NCBI GenBank assembly: GCA_965250215.1
Contig: CBDFNN010000004.1
Coordinates: forward strand, 2,480,001-2,544,000
DNA from: CBDFNN01 sp965250215
GTDB taxonomy: Bacteria > Bacteroidota > Rhodothermia > Rhodothermales > DATKEJ01
DNA length: 64,000 bases
Reading direction: 5' to 3'
The notes under the pieces are model-generated. The model worked only from the letters and a program-made list of their open reading frames with translations. It was not told the origin of the DNA and made no database searches. Below are positions 34,553 to 42,922 of the stretch, piece by piece (position 1 is the first letter of the stretch; the number at the start of each line of letters is the position of its first letter). The position numbers were made by a program, and so were the translations under genes.

Positions 34553-34775
34553 CCTTACAATGGCTTGAGATATAGGAGCTGTCCGGTGGATCTCATGTCC
34601 ATCCTTCCTCGAGTTAAGTGATATGACATTGTTGGCTAGAATGTCTGGAGCTGCCAGTAAAGGAGCAAGAATAAAGTTCTCCTGGCTTTCTTTGTAAGGC
34701 GCAATTTCCTATTCCTTTCTTAATCTTATGTCTTGCCGTCCAGCAAGTGTCATATTGGCCATGATTCCTGTGGAA

Positions 34776-34796
34776 TGACCCCGCTCTTTGTACCGG
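34776..34796. repeat. Direct repeat, left copy (TGACCCCGCTCTTTGTACC...)
   Basis: A 21-bp sequence beginning TGACCCCGCTCTTTGTACC and ending GG occurs here and again in the same orientation at 37261-37281, bracketing the AT-rich hydrolase gene. The TGACC start resembles IS3-family element ends (compare the GGGGAGCAGGTCA end at 41100-41112). The 431-bp stretch from 34524 to 34954 holds this repeat, a weak heptamer array and no recognised gene. Confidence 0.7.
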
Positions 34797-34954
34797 CCTC
34801 AAAAGGCATTTTATGGATAGTGTATCCAACAAGCTACCCTAGAAAAAAACAGCAATCGATTGTCCCATTTGATCAAGCACATCTAAACGGGTTCACATAC
34901 CTTGGTCTGGTTTACGACGTTTCTTCAGTATCTAAACTATTTCAGGATCTAATA

Positions 34955-37231
34955 ATGAAATACCCGTGCAAGTTCACTATTTCACTCAGTCTCTTTTTAC
35001 TAAACGCAATAATTTCGAGTAACATAGTTGTAGCGTCAAGCCAGCAATTACCAGCAGAGCTAGGAATAAGTACAATTGAAGAAAGTGGGATTATACCTTT
35101 GTTCGCCGAAGAAATACTGGCAGACGACACACGGGAAATATTACCCATTCGTGAAAGAATCGCATTGCAGATGGAGGCTAATAACTATATAAAAGCAAGT
35201 GGGTTAATTGATCAGCTAACTGAACAAAGTAGAGCCTTAAACCCCTGGATCACCGACTTATTTACAATTCACTTCAGAACTTATACTGATGCAAAAATAG
35301 ACCAAAAACTCAATAATCGAGAATTTGAAGAGGGTTTCACCGATGCGCTTATCAAATCTTATAAGAAAATCGATCGACGCTATTCTGTTTACGCTATTGA
35401 CTCTTTTGGAGGTAATGTCAATCGACAAGAAGAACTGTTGTCGCAACTGCTAACTAAGCTTAAAGACTTACAAATACTCGATATATACGACAAAAAGAAG
35501 CTGGTTTTGCAGTTTAACGCATGGTCCATGTTAAAACAGATCCAGCCGCTGGCCCAAAAGTTACTCAAACAGGAAGAACAAAAGAGCTTAGTTACATTAG
35601 AAAATCAGATAATAAAGACCAAGGACGGTGCGTCTTTGCAGGCAACAATATATCTACCAAAAGATGTCAAAGTGAAATTGCCAAGCCTGTTGATCTATAA
35701 CCTTTATGCAGAAGGCTGGAGCATTGATAATAAAGCCAAAGAAGCAGCAATGAGCGGTTATGCAGGCGTTTTAGTCTACAGCAGAGGAAAAGGTACAAGC
35801 GAAGATAATATTGTGCCATATGAACACGAAGCAAGCGATTCTTATGACATTATTGAATGGATCAGCCAGCAAACATGGAGTAACCGAAAAGTTGGAATGT
35901 ACGGAGGAAGTTATCTTGGATTTGCTCAATGGGCTGCAACAAAAAAATTGCATCCTGCGCTAAAAACAATTGTTCCGTCAACCGCGGTAGTACCGGGCCT
36001 AAGTGATAACTTGACTGAAAATGGTGTGCTCAACACCGGCAGTTTGCCCTGGTTTCATTTAGTGGGAAACAATTCGACTATGGACTTTGGCACTTATTAC
36101 GACCCCCGTTGGGAAAACACGTCCGATAAATGGTATCAGAAAGGCAGTGCTTTCAAGGACTTGGATAAAGTTGATAGTCATCCCAACGCCTTGTTCCAGC
36201 GTTGGTTACAACATGATTCCTATGATGATTATTGGCAAAATATGGTGCCCTATCAGAATGACTTTACTGAAATAAACATTCCTGTGCTTTCTATCACTGG
36301 CTATTTTGACCATGCTCAACATGGCAGCTTGTATTACTACAATCAGCACAATAAGTACAACACTAATGCCGAACATTATTTGTTAATTGGACCCTATGAT
36401 CACCTAGGTGCTAGCTCAATGCCACGACCCATTGTCTCAGGTTATCAAATGGATCCATTAGCGCATATCAGTATCGACAAAGTTATTTATCAATGGTTTG
36501 ACTATGTTTTAAAAGGCGCACGAAAGCCTTATTTACTAACAAATAAGGTTAACTATCAGGTGATGGGGACAAACAAGTGGCATCATGTTGATAACATTAA
36601 TGCCATGAGTAATGACTCAAAAAAATTCTATCTGGACATACGTAACCCAGAAAGTCAGTCACAGCTGATAAAAAATAAACCAAAAACATTAGCTCATATA
36701 GAACAAGCCGTTGACTTTTCAGACAGGACTACAACCAATCGGTCTTCAACAGGTCGAGTACTGCATGATAAAATCTATGTTGATAATGGATTCGAGTTTG
36801 TCAGCGAAGCTGTAGAAAAATCATTTATTGCGAGTGGACAATTTTCAGGCGAACTCAATGTAACTATCAATAAAAAAGACTTTGATTTTGTAGTTGTACT
36901 ATATGAATTACAAACTGATGGGAAATATTTTCAGCTGTCGCATTTTAAGGGCCGAGCCAGTCTTCTAAAAAGTATGAGTGAGAGATCACCGTTAACTCCA
37001 GGAATAAATGAAACCCTTGCTTTTGCTAACACACATATAACCAGTAAGAAAATATCCAAGGGAAGCCGTTTAGTTTTGGTGTTAAATGCCAACAAAAATA
37101 GCCTCGATCAAATTAACTATGGTACAGGAAATAATGTTAGTGAAGAGACAATTGATGATGCTAAAGAACCATTAAAAATACAATGGTTTAATGATAGTTT
37201 CATTGACTTACCAATGAGGGTAGCCAAGTAA
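34955..37231 (+). CDS. CocE/NonD-type (S15-like) alpha/beta hydrolase, secreted, probably acquired
   Basis: Start at ATG 34955 because a signal peptide follows (KFTISLSLFLLNAIISSNIVVA); the frame is open upstream to 34733 but crosses the direct repeat. The 758-residue protein has an N-terminal helical region (to about 200) and then a CocE/NonD hydrolase: nucleophile serine in MYGGSYLGFAQW, aspartate in ITGYFDHAQHG, histidine in GPYDHLGAS, followed by a C-terminal beta-sandwich region (FDFVVVLYELQTDG, GSRLVLVLNANKNS). Relatives cleave esters or X-Pro peptides. The DNA is visibly richer in A and T, with different codon use from neighbours, and is flanked by direct repeats. All this suggests transfer, perhaps from a gammaproteobacterium. 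Confidence 0.8.
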   Translation: MKYPCKFTISLSLFLLNAIISSNIVVASSQQLPAELGISTIEESGIIPLFAEEILADDTREILPIRERIALQMEANNYIKASGLIDQLTEQSRALNPWITDLFTIHFRTYTDAKIDQKLNNREFEEGFTDALIKSYKKIDRRYSVYAIDSFGGNVNRQEELLSQLLTKLKDLQILDIYDKKKLVLQFNAWSMLKQIQPLAQKLLKQEEQKSLVTLENQIIKTKDGASLQATIYLPKDVKVKLPSLLIYNLYAEGWSIDNKAKEAAMSGYAGVLVYSRGKGTSEDNIVPYEHEASDSYDIIEWISQQTWSNRKVGMYGGSYLGFAQWAATKKLHPALKTIVPSTAVVPGLSDNLTENGVLNTGSLPWFHLVGNNSTMDFGTYYDPRWENTSDKWYQKGSAFKDLDKVDSHPNALFQRWLQHDSYDDYWQNMVPYQNDFTEINIPVLSITGYFDHAQHGSLYYYNQHNKYNTNAEHYLLIGPYDHLGASSMPRPIVSGYQMDPLAHISIDKVIYQWFDYVLKGARKPYLLTNKVNYQVMGTNKWHHVDNINAMSNDSKKFYLDIRNPESQSQLIKNKPKTLAHIEQAVDFSDRTTTNRSSTGRVLHDKIYVDNGFEFVSEAVEKSFIASGQFSGELNVTINKKDFDFVVVLYELQTDGKYFQLSHFKGRASLLKSMSERSPLTPGINETLAFANTHITSKKISKGSRLVLVLNANKNSLDQINYGTGNNVSEETIDDAKEPLKIQWFNDSFIDLPMRVAK

Positions 37232-37260
37232 TACTTCCAATAATAATGTTTGACCTGGAG

Positions 37261-37281
37261 TGACCCCGCTCTTTGTACCGG
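37261..37281. repeat. Direct repeat, right copy (TGACCCCGCTCTTTGTACC...)
   Basis: Same 21 bp as 34776-34796 in the same orientation. It abuts the IS3 transposase fragment on the minus strand. Confidence 0.7.
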
Positions 37282-37299
37282 GTTCGAAGTTAGTATTTG

Positions 37300-37464
37300 C
37301 CTTGGTTCCTCGGCCGGTCTGTGTTTTTTCCTTTGTTTACCTGTTACTTGCAGTCCTGCCTGCTTCCAGAGTCGATGTACCCGCTTACTGTTGACCAGCC
37401 ATCCTTCTCTGCGTAGAAGTTTGGTAATCATGTGATTGCCCATTCTGGGATGGGATCTAGCCAA
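37300..37464 (-). pseudogene. IS3-family transposase OrfB fragment (N-terminal helix-turn-helix part)
   Basis: The minus strand reads HPRMGNHMITKLLRREGWLV and NSKRVHRLWKQAGLQV, the HTH_21 segment that precedes the integrase core in IS3-family OrfB, then RKKHRPAEEP. The family match ends near 37300, just before the direct repeat; the DDE core is absent. On its other side the fragment abuts an antitoxin relic at 37450. Confidence 0.75.
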
Positions 37465-37566
37465 TCTCGTGTCGCAAAGGCTGAGGTCAATGATCCAGCC
37501 ATTTCTCTAGAGCTCGTGTTAAGGGCACTCTATGCTCTTGGTGTGACCAACAAGGAGATTGGATAG
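37450..37566 (+). pseudogene. 3' remnant of an XRE/HigA-type antitoxin gene
   Basis: MGSSQSRVAKAEVNDPAISL and ELVLRALYALGVTNKEIG, then TAG, match the end of the intact antitoxin at 38152-38463 at nearly every residue. The N-terminal two-thirds is gone, replaced by the IS3 fragment. A heptamer array starts within its stop codon. Confidence 0.85.
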
Positions 37567-37598
37567 TTGGTCTGTGGTACTTGGTCATTGGTCTATGG
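37564..37598. repeat. Heptamer array (TNNTTGG/TCNATGG type)
   Basis: TAGTTGG, TCTGTGG, TACTTGG, TCATTGG, TCTATGG: five heptamers starting at the stop codon of the antitoxin remnant. Confidence 0.75.
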
Positions 37599-37665
37599 TC
37601 ACCTCATATGACGATCCGCAGGATCGGCGTGAGAACCAAGGTGAGTTGTCAGCCCTCAGGGGTTC

Positions 37666-37714
37666 ACTCACGACTCACGACTCACGACTCACGACTGAAG
37701 GCTGAAGACTGAAG
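37666..37714. repeat. Heptamer array: four ACTCACG then ACTGAAG-type units
   Basis: ACTCACG occurs four times in a row (37666-37693), followed by ACTGAAG, GCTGAAG, ACTGAAG. A degenerate continuation lies on the left (TGAGTTG, TCAGCCC, TCAGGGG). The change from one heptamer to another in phase shows that different families are joined end to end. Confidence 0.85.
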
Positions 37715-37801
37715 ACTCCTCTTTAGTTATGCCCTGTCCTGAATTGTGTCTTTAGTTGGTGAAAAGAAAATCTTGGAACTAACTAATATGTCGTAAGTGA
37801 C

Positions 37802-38148
37802 ATGATAAGAAAATATCAGAAAAAAACGGTATGGATGAGTGGAGAGGTGAAATCTCCACCATTTCCAGGATAGCAAGGATGAAGATTGGCAAATGTCTTC
37901 GGACACTGCAAGAAGGCGGAAGATTGGAGATGCCATTATCCCGACCCATGCCCTCCATTGCGGAATCTGTTCATGAACTTAGAATTGCTGACCGAATGCA
38001 CAATTGGCGATTGATCTATAGAATTGATCCAGATGCGATAATTGTACTAAGTGTTTTTTCAAAGAAGTCGGGTAAGACGCCAAAGAGAGAGATTGAAAAC
38101 GCACGGAGACGAATGAAGATGTATAAAGAGATATCCCAAAATAGGTGA
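37802..38148 (+). pseudogene. RelE/HigB-type (Gp49-like) toxin, frameshifted
   Basis: From ATG 37802 the frame reads KTVWMSGEVKSPPF, the usual N-terminus of Gp49/HigB-type toxins. It then stops after FPG. A second frame carries the rest from 37863: SRIARMKIGKCLRTLQEG, RPMPSIAESVHELRI, NWRLIYRIDPDAIIVLSVFSKKSGKTPKREIENARRR. The two join if one T is added to the TTT at 37862-37864, so a single-base loss in a short T run breaks the gene. An ATG at 37831 opens the second frame but gives an unrelated first ten residues. Intact relatives are ribosome-dependent mRNA nucleases. The antitoxin follows 3 bp downstream. The shift could be true decay, recoding or a sequence error. Confidence 0.75.
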
Positions 38149-38151
38149 ACA

Positions 38152-38463
38152 ATGAAACTTGAAAAAAGAAAGCGCCTCGAGAAGGCTGGATGGAAGGTTG
38201 GCTCCTATGCAGATTTTCTTGAATTGACACCTGAAGAGGTCGAGTATGTCGAGCTAAGATATGCGCTGTCGTGCCTCCTCAAGGAAAAACGAAAGGATTT
38301 GAGTATGACTCAGATTATTCTGGCTGAGGAAATGGGTTCGAGTCAATCCCGTATCGCCAAAGCCGAGGCCAACGATCCCGCCGTTTCATTTGATCTTGTA
38401 ATCAGAGCTCTTCATGCTCTGGGGGTGACCAACAAGGAGATCGGAAAGGCGATTGCCGGCTAG
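38152..38463 (+). CDS. XRE-family antitoxin (HigA-type)
   Basis: The 103-residue protein has an N-terminal extension (GSYADFLELTPEEVEYVELRYAL) and a helix-turn-helix (MTQIILAEEMGSSQSRIAKAEANDPAVSFDLVIRALHALGVTNKEI split across the two helices). In toxin-first pairs of this type the antitoxin binds the toxin and represses their shared promoter. It starts 3 bp after the toxin stop, so the two are coupled. It appears intact although the toxin carries a frameshift. A relic of a second copy lies at 37450. It is followed by a palindromic heptamer region. Confidence 0.88.
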   Translation: MKLEKRKRLEKAGWKVGSYADFLELTPEEVEYVELRYALSCLLKEKRKDLSMTQIILAEEMGSSQSRIAKAEANDPAVSFDLVIRALHALGVTNKEIGKAIAG

Positions 38464-38473
38464 CTAGGAGTAG

Positions 38474-38609
38474 TTATCAGCCTTCAGTCGTCAGTCTTCA
38501 AATTGGTTCTTGGTTATTAGTCGCTGGCCTCTACTTCTTTTCACCACTCGCTTTCTGCTAGCTGATTGAAATAACTCTTCCTGAGGCCTGACGACTGAAG
38601 GCTGAAGAC
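38474..38609. repeat. Heptamer arrays forming an inverted pair after the antitoxin gene
   Basis: Left block 38474-38527: TTATCAG, CCTTCAG, TCGTCAG, TCTTCAA, then TTCTTGG, TTATTAG, TCGCTGG. Right block from about 38588: CTGACGA, CTGAAGG, CTGAAGA, complementary to the first block. About 60 bp lie between them. A long stem is possible in RNA or in single-stranded DNA. Confidence 0.75.
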
Positions 38610-38670
38610 TTTCATCTGATCGAGATGTGACCATTGACATCGCAAGTTCGGTTTTAAAGGACAATGCGGA

Positions 38671-39759
38671 CTATTTTTGATAAGGTCGAACGCCAATGCC
38701 ATAGGCTTCTTTCGGATTTTCCACCAGCAGTTGCTCAACATCGGCATCGCTGAAGCCTTCTCGCAGCAAAGTCGGGATTAAGAGATCAAAGATAGGCGTA
38801 TAAGCCTTGAACCCGCTTTGGTCTTCTTCTCCTGCTGTATACCAACCTGCGTCATGCGAGATCAACACACGATGTAGTAGCTGGTTTTCTCGGAGATTTT
38901 TGAGAAAATCCACATACTTGTACAGAGCTGTCGAATCCTGGGAGGCGGAGTCGGGACCTATCCAGCCTAATCCGTCCAAGGATATCCAAGCTCCCCTTTT
39001 GGCCATGTCGACATGTCCTGAAGCACTGCCATTTTGGGCATGGGTCCAAACAAAAGCTCCGGGTGCAACGCCTTCCTCTTGCAAGATCTGCAACTCCTGT
39101 ATTGCTGTGGCATCATCGCCTGTGTGTGCTACGATAGTAAGGCCTGTCGCCAAATGAGTGCGAGCCGCAGCCTGTACTAGCTTTCTATCCATCCGGGTCA
39201 GCGGCTCTTTGCTATCCATACCAATTTTGATGAAGCCTGGGTAAACGCCACTTTGCTCTATGCCGTTCTCGAACTCCCCGATCCATAGATTCGCTAAGGC
39301 CGTCGCGTCAGAAGTATGGGCGTGGGCGGGGAGGTATTGATTTTGTCGGGCGCCATAGTAACCGGTGTTGCTTAGAATTTGTAAGCCGCTTGCCTCAGCA
39401 AGACGTTTCAACAAATTGGGATTTCTCCCGAGATAAGCTGGCGTGCATTCCAAAAAGGATCGGACGCCACTTGCTTTCATGTCGAGCAAATAGGGAAGAA
39501 TGCTTTGAAATGCTTCTTCCTCATTCCATTTTTGCGGATCTATGCTATCGGCTCCGCTCCAATCAAGGAAAACGTGTTCATGAATTAAGGTGAGGCCTAA
39601 GCTATCCACTGGGATTGGACCTTCGACAGTCATGATTTGTGGGGAGGCGATCGTTGGTGGATTTGATTGCGTGCAGGCGATTGATAGAGCCGACAGGCAT
39701 AGTCCGACAATATTAAGGGCAGCATAGCAATTAGCTTTTACATTGACGTGATCTTGCAT
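38671..39759 (-). CDS. Phosphotriesterase-family lipoprotein (amidohydrolase superfamily)
   Basis: The leader ends in LSIACTQ, a lipobox, so the protein is probably membrane anchored. The PTE/amidohydrolase barrel shows LIHEHVFLDW (HxH metal ligands), GFIKIGMD with the bridging lysine, IVAHTGDDA and FVWTHAQN with two histidines, and ISHDAGWY with the final aspartate. Length (362) is usual for the family. Relatives include phosphotriesterases and lactonases; the substrate here is not predictable, and lactone hydrolysis is as likely as organophosphate hydrolysis. It is divergent to the toxin-antitoxin pair and precedes a TPR lipoprotein on the other side. Confidence 0.85.
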   Translation of the reverse strand: MQDHVNVKANCYAALNIVGLCLSALSIACTQSNPPTIASPQIMTVEGPIPVDSLGLTLIHEHVFLDWSGADSIDPQKWNEEEAFQSILPYLLDMKASGVRSFLECTPAYLGRNPNLLKRLAEASGLQILSNTGYYGARQNQYLPAHAHTSDATALANLWIGEFENGIEQSGVYPGFIKIGMDSKEPLTRMDRKLVQAAARTHLATGLTIVAHTGDDATAIQELQILQEEGVAPGAFVWTHAQNGSASGHVDMAKRGAWISLDGLGWIGPDSASQDSTALYKYVDFLKNLRENQLLHRVLISHDAGWYTAGEEDQSGFKAYTPIFDLLIPTLLREGFSDADVEQLLVENPKEAYGIGVRPYQK

Positions 39760-39835
39760 AAGAGCTGAAGTTCTAAATTTTGATTATACGAATCGACCAA
39801 AAAGAGATAGATAGCTACTCACCTCATTCTAAATG

Positions 39836-40774
39836 CTACCGCAACCCAGCCAAATCTTTCTCTGCGGCTAGAAAACCAAAAGATGCCCAATTTCCCTTTT
39901 CCATCAGTCTCGAAAATCCATCTTCGGCGGTATTCAAATCGCCCTGATAGAAGTCCCAGTTGGCTAGACCATATGCCATCGCATCTCCAGCCGGAGAGCC
40001 GTCTTGCGCTAAAAGTGAATCTCGGGGAATCAGTCCCTTATAAAATCGACAGAGATCATAGTAGGAATGATTTTCAATCACATTCAGCGAGTCGCTAATC
40101 AGGTCCAAAGCCGCCCGAGCCATTTTCTCATCTCCAAGTCGGCGATTGATCATGTACAACCAATGGGAATTTGAAACGATGTTGTCGTCGTTTTGACCGC
40201 TATCCAGAGATCGTTCGTAGGCAGCTCGCGATGCCTCAAAGTCATGTTTGAGGTAATGCGCAAGACCGAGGTGGTACCAAATATTACCATGCAGTGTGCT
40301 AAGTGGGATGTTGAGCTTGTTGGGCAATCCGTCGGGCTCGATTTGGTCTTCCTTTCCTTCGATCAATTCGGCCGCCTTGCTCAGGTCGGTGATCGCCTTG
40401 TCGTATTCACGGATGGAGATGTATCGGTGTCCCCGATGTCGATAGAGTCGGGGTTCATCTGGATGGAGGGATAGTCCTTGAGTGTAGATCGAAATAGCAT
40501 CAGCATATCTTCCCAAATATGCCGTGCGCCGACCATACCAAATCAGATTATCTAAATCATTTAGATTCTTCTCGAAATTCACTTTCGCCTTTTGGAAATT
40601 CTCGAGGCTAGCTTCCGAAGGATCAGCCGGGTAATACAACTGACCCCGTAGCGAGCGGACCGCATGATCTGCCACCTCCGAATTCTCTGACGACTTTTCG
40701 CCATGGTCAACCTGGCACTGGACGAGAAGGAAAAGAATCGTGAGAAGTGAAATCGATCGGTAGATATTATCCAT
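39836..40774 (-). CDS. TPR-repeat lipoprotein
   Basis: The N-terminus SISLLTILFLLVQCQVDH is a lipoprotein signal with cysteine near residue 20. TPR motifs follow: AKVNFEKNLNDLDNLIWYGRRTAYLGRYADAISIYTQGLSLHPDEPRLY is split over two repeats, then HRGHRYISIREYDKAITDLSKAAEL, WYHLGLAHYLKHDFEASRAAYERSL, and a late WDFYQGDLNTAEDGFSRLM. It is probably a protein-interaction scaffold at the envelope. It lies 77 bp upstream of the phosphotriesterase-like gene on the same strand, so they may be co-transcribed. Confidence 0.82.
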   Translation of the reverse strand: MDNIYRSISLLTILFLLVQCQVDHGEKSSENSEVADHAVRSLRGQLYYPADPSEASLENFQKAKVNFEKNLNDLDNLIWYGRRTAYLGRYADAISIYTQGLSLHPDEPRLYRHRGHRYISIREYDKAITDLSKAAELIEGKEDQIEPDGLPNKLNIPLSTLHGNIWYHLGLAHYLKHDFEASRAAYERSLDSGQNDDNIVSNSHWLYMINRRLGDEKMARAALDLISDSLNVIENHSYYDLCRFYKGLIPRDSLLAQDGSPAGDAMAYGLANWDFYQGDLNTAEDGFSRLMEKGNWASFGFLAAEKDLAGLR

Positions 40775-40850
40775 TGGATTTTAGCATTTTGTCAGCTGTG
40801 ACTAATATAATAGATCCGGACAAATGGGCCTAAGACAACGGAGTGACCTT

Positions 40851-41112
40851 TAACTTTTCGCGGCCTGGCACACCAACAGATAACCCCTACATTGAATCAT
40901 TCAATGGAAGCTTCCGTGACGAATGCTTGAACCTGCATTGGTTCCTAACGCCTGGAAGATGCACGAGAGAAAATCGAAGCCTGGAGAGAGGACTATAACA
41001 TCTGCCGACCCCATCAATCATTCGGAGATATGACTCCGAACATCTACCTTGAACGACACCTCAAAACGGCGAAATCCCCATCTAAGGCCGGATGAGAAGA
41101 GGGGAGCAGGTC
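40851..41112 (+). pseudogene. IS3-family transposase C-terminal remnant with element end
   Basis: The plus strand reads NFSRPGTPTDNPYIESFNGSF then RDECLNLHWFLT, the end of the IS3 DDE core including the catalytic glutamate of YIESFNG. A one-base shift then moves to LEDAREKIEAWREDYNICRP and HQSFGDMTPNIYLERHL, ending at TGA 41093-41095. The bases GGGGAGCAGGTCA at 41100-41112 look like the element's right terminal repeat. The rest of the element is missing. It lies just upstream of the haloalkane dehalogenase gene. Confidence 0.85.
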
Positions 41113-41203
41113 AATCTATCCTCGATTCGTTTTGCAAATGGGCCAAGAAGTGGGGATAGACACTTAGACTTTGCTATAATCTTTACATCTTACATTTCTC
41201 CTT

Positions 41204-42082
41204 ATGAATACAGATATTTCCGCAGACTTCCCGTTTGAGTCCAAATACATGGATGTTAATGACTCCAAGATGCATTACGTCGACGTCGGTGAAGGTGACC
41301 CGATTCTGTTTTTACATGGTAATCCAACTTCCTCGTATCTATGGCGAAATATCATCCCGCATCTAAGCTCTCAAGGTCGGTGTATTGCCCCTGACCTAAT
41401 TGGCATGGGTAAATCTGGCAAACCAAACATCGCCTACACTTTTCAAGATCATTATGACTATTTAGAAAAGTTTATCGAAAAGTTGGGATTAAAAAACGTG
41501 ACCCTAGTTATTCATGATTGGGGGTCTGGTTTAGGTTTCCACTATGCAAATATGCACCGAGATAACATAAAAGGGATTGCCTTTATGGATGCGTTAATAA
41601 AGCCCATGCGCTGGGAGGATATGCCCCCAGGTATGGCTACTCCTTTTAAGATGCTCAGAGCGCCCCTCATCGGCTGGTTGATGGCCAGTGTGGGCAACAT
41701 GTTTGTTAAAAAGATGCTGCCCGATATGATTGTGCGAAAACTATCTAAAGAGGAATTTGATTACTACAAAGCCCCATTCCCAACTGTAGCCAGCCGCAAG
41801 GCGGTGCGGGTGTGGCCCCAAGAAATTCCTATTAATGGTCAGCCAGAGCGCATGCAGAAGTTGATGGCCGACTATGCCACATGGTTAACACAAACCCCCA
41901 TCCCCAAGCTATGCTTATACTCGCACCCTGGTGCAATTATTAGAGAAAAAGGCGTGGCCTATGTTAAAGAGAATTATAAAAATACTAAACTGGTAGATAT
42001 GGGTGAGGGCTTACACTTTGTGCAAGAAGATCATCCTCACTTCATCGGTCAAGAAATAGCCAAGTGGTATCAGGATATATAA
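41204..42082 (+). CDS. Haloalkane dehalogenase (alpha/beta hydrolase)
   Basis: The 292-residue protein has the full dehalogenase pattern: HGNPTSSYLWRN with halide-binding N40, IHDWGSGLG with nucleophile D105 and halide-binding W106, and GLHFVQEDHP with catalytic H271. The acid after strand six is D129 (FMDALIKPMRW), where DhaA and LinB have glutamate; no acid follows strand seven (YSHPGAII), so D129 probably takes that role. Such enzymes cut carbon-halogen bonds hydrolytically, giving alcohol and halide in the cytoplasm. TATAAT at 41175-41180, 24 bp before the ATG, could be a -10 box. AT-rich codon use and the IS3 remnant 90 bp upstream suggest acquisition. Confidence 0.9.
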   Translation: MNTDISADFPFESKYMDVNDSKMHYVDVGEGDPILFLHGNPTSSYLWRNIIPHLSSQGRCIAPDLIGMGKSGKPNIAYTFQDHYDYLEKFIEKLGLKNVTLVIHDWGSGLGFHYANMHRDNIKGIAFMDALIKPMRWEDMPPGMATPFKMLRAPLIGWLMASVGNMFVKKMLPDMIVRKLSKEEFDYYKAPFPTVASRKAVRVWPQEIPINGQPERMQKLMADYATWLTQTPIPKLCLYSHPGAIIREKGVAYVKENYKNTKLVDMGEGLHFVQEDHPHFIGQEIAKWYQDI

Positions 42083-42130
42083 AAAGCGAAGCGAAGACCT
42101 CCCAGAATCCGATCTACATTTCCTAACCAA

Positions 42131-42265
42131 AGATTATAAGCGGTTTCTTCGTCGCAGGTTCAGGCTCCGGTATCGATCTTGAAAGCTGTTCGGACTGGTT
42201 TCCTTTCGGTGTATCTGACGATGGTAACATTGTCTTCAAGATGACAAGGGAAGGCCCAGGATGAC
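42131..42265 (+). other. Possible short coding remnant (PD40-like)
   Basis: An open stretch reads ISGFFVAGSGSGIDLESCSD and WFPFGVSDDGNIVFKMTREG before TGA. The composition is coding-like and the pattern recalls beta-propeller (PD40) repeats. There is no start codon or ribosome binding site. It is a relic at best. Confidence 0.15.
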
Positions 42266-42348
42266 GAATTGCTTGCCATTCAATCAATAATGCCGTAAAA
42301 CGAATAGCGACTAAGGCATGCAGATTTGAATAATATTGGTACCAGAAA

Positions 42349-42840
42349 ATGTCTGACAAACGAATTGAAGAAGCACTTCGTCACCTTGATCCGGCTCCCG
42401 GAGTCAAGCTCTGGCACGGCGGTGCTACCCTTTTAGGATCGCTGCGAGGTGTGAGTGCAGAGGATGCTTCGTGGAAGCCCGATCCGGATCGTCACTCCAT
42501 CTGGGAGCTGGCACTGCACATCGCCTACTGGAACTACGCGGTGTATCGCCGACTAACAAATGCCAAGCACGGCGGCTTCCCTCGCTCACCATCGAACTGG
42601 CCAAGTACTCCAGACAAAGCGAACGAAGGAGAATGGTCTCGCGACAAGAAGCTACTCAAAGAGACACACGACGAACTAGTCGACGCGATAGAAGCATTTC
42701 CCGCAAAGCGATTTGATGACCTAGCGGGTGATAAGGGCAAGACTACATATGCGGATCTGATCACCGGGATTGTTCTACATGACACATATCACATTGGGCA
42801 GATACAGTTGATGAAGAGGCTGGCAAAAGGCAAGAGATAG
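42349..42840 (+). CDS. DinB-family four-helix-bundle protein
   Basis: The 163-residue protein has the DinB/YfiT layout: an N-terminal helix (GVKLWHGGATLLGSLRGVSAEDA), WELALHIAYWNYAVYRRL with the first metal-ligand histidine, and IVLHDTYHIGQIQLMKRL with the paired histidines spaced as in metal-binding members. Many DinB proteins use thiol cofactors such as bacillithiol, but the substrate is unknown. No signal peptide is present. It lies between the haloalkane dehalogenase and a secreted hydrolase-like gene, each with its own spacing. Confidence 0.85.
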   Translation: MSDKRIEEALRHLDPAPGVKLWHGGATLLGSLRGVSAEDASWKPDPDRHSIWELALHIAYWNYAVYRRLTNAKHGGFPRSPSNWPSTPDKANEGEWSRDKKLLKETHDELVDAIEAFPAKRFDDLAGDKGKTTYADLITGIVLHDTYHIGQIQLMKRLAKGKR

Positions 42841-42922
42841 GCAGTCGATTTTCCGATGCGCGTTCAATTCGAAATGTTTCTGTTGAAGTTTTGTAAGTTG
42901 AATATCAATCGATCCTATACAT

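Noticed and set aside
37117..37290. Extension of the IS3 fragment into the hydrolase gene on the minus strand
   Set aside because: Family similarity ends near 37300; the rest of this open frame is antisense to the hydrolase.
42123..42359. Minus-strand 78-codon open frame between the dehalogenase and DinB genes
   Set aside because: No motifs or leader; the plus strand in the same place reads more like a coding remnant.
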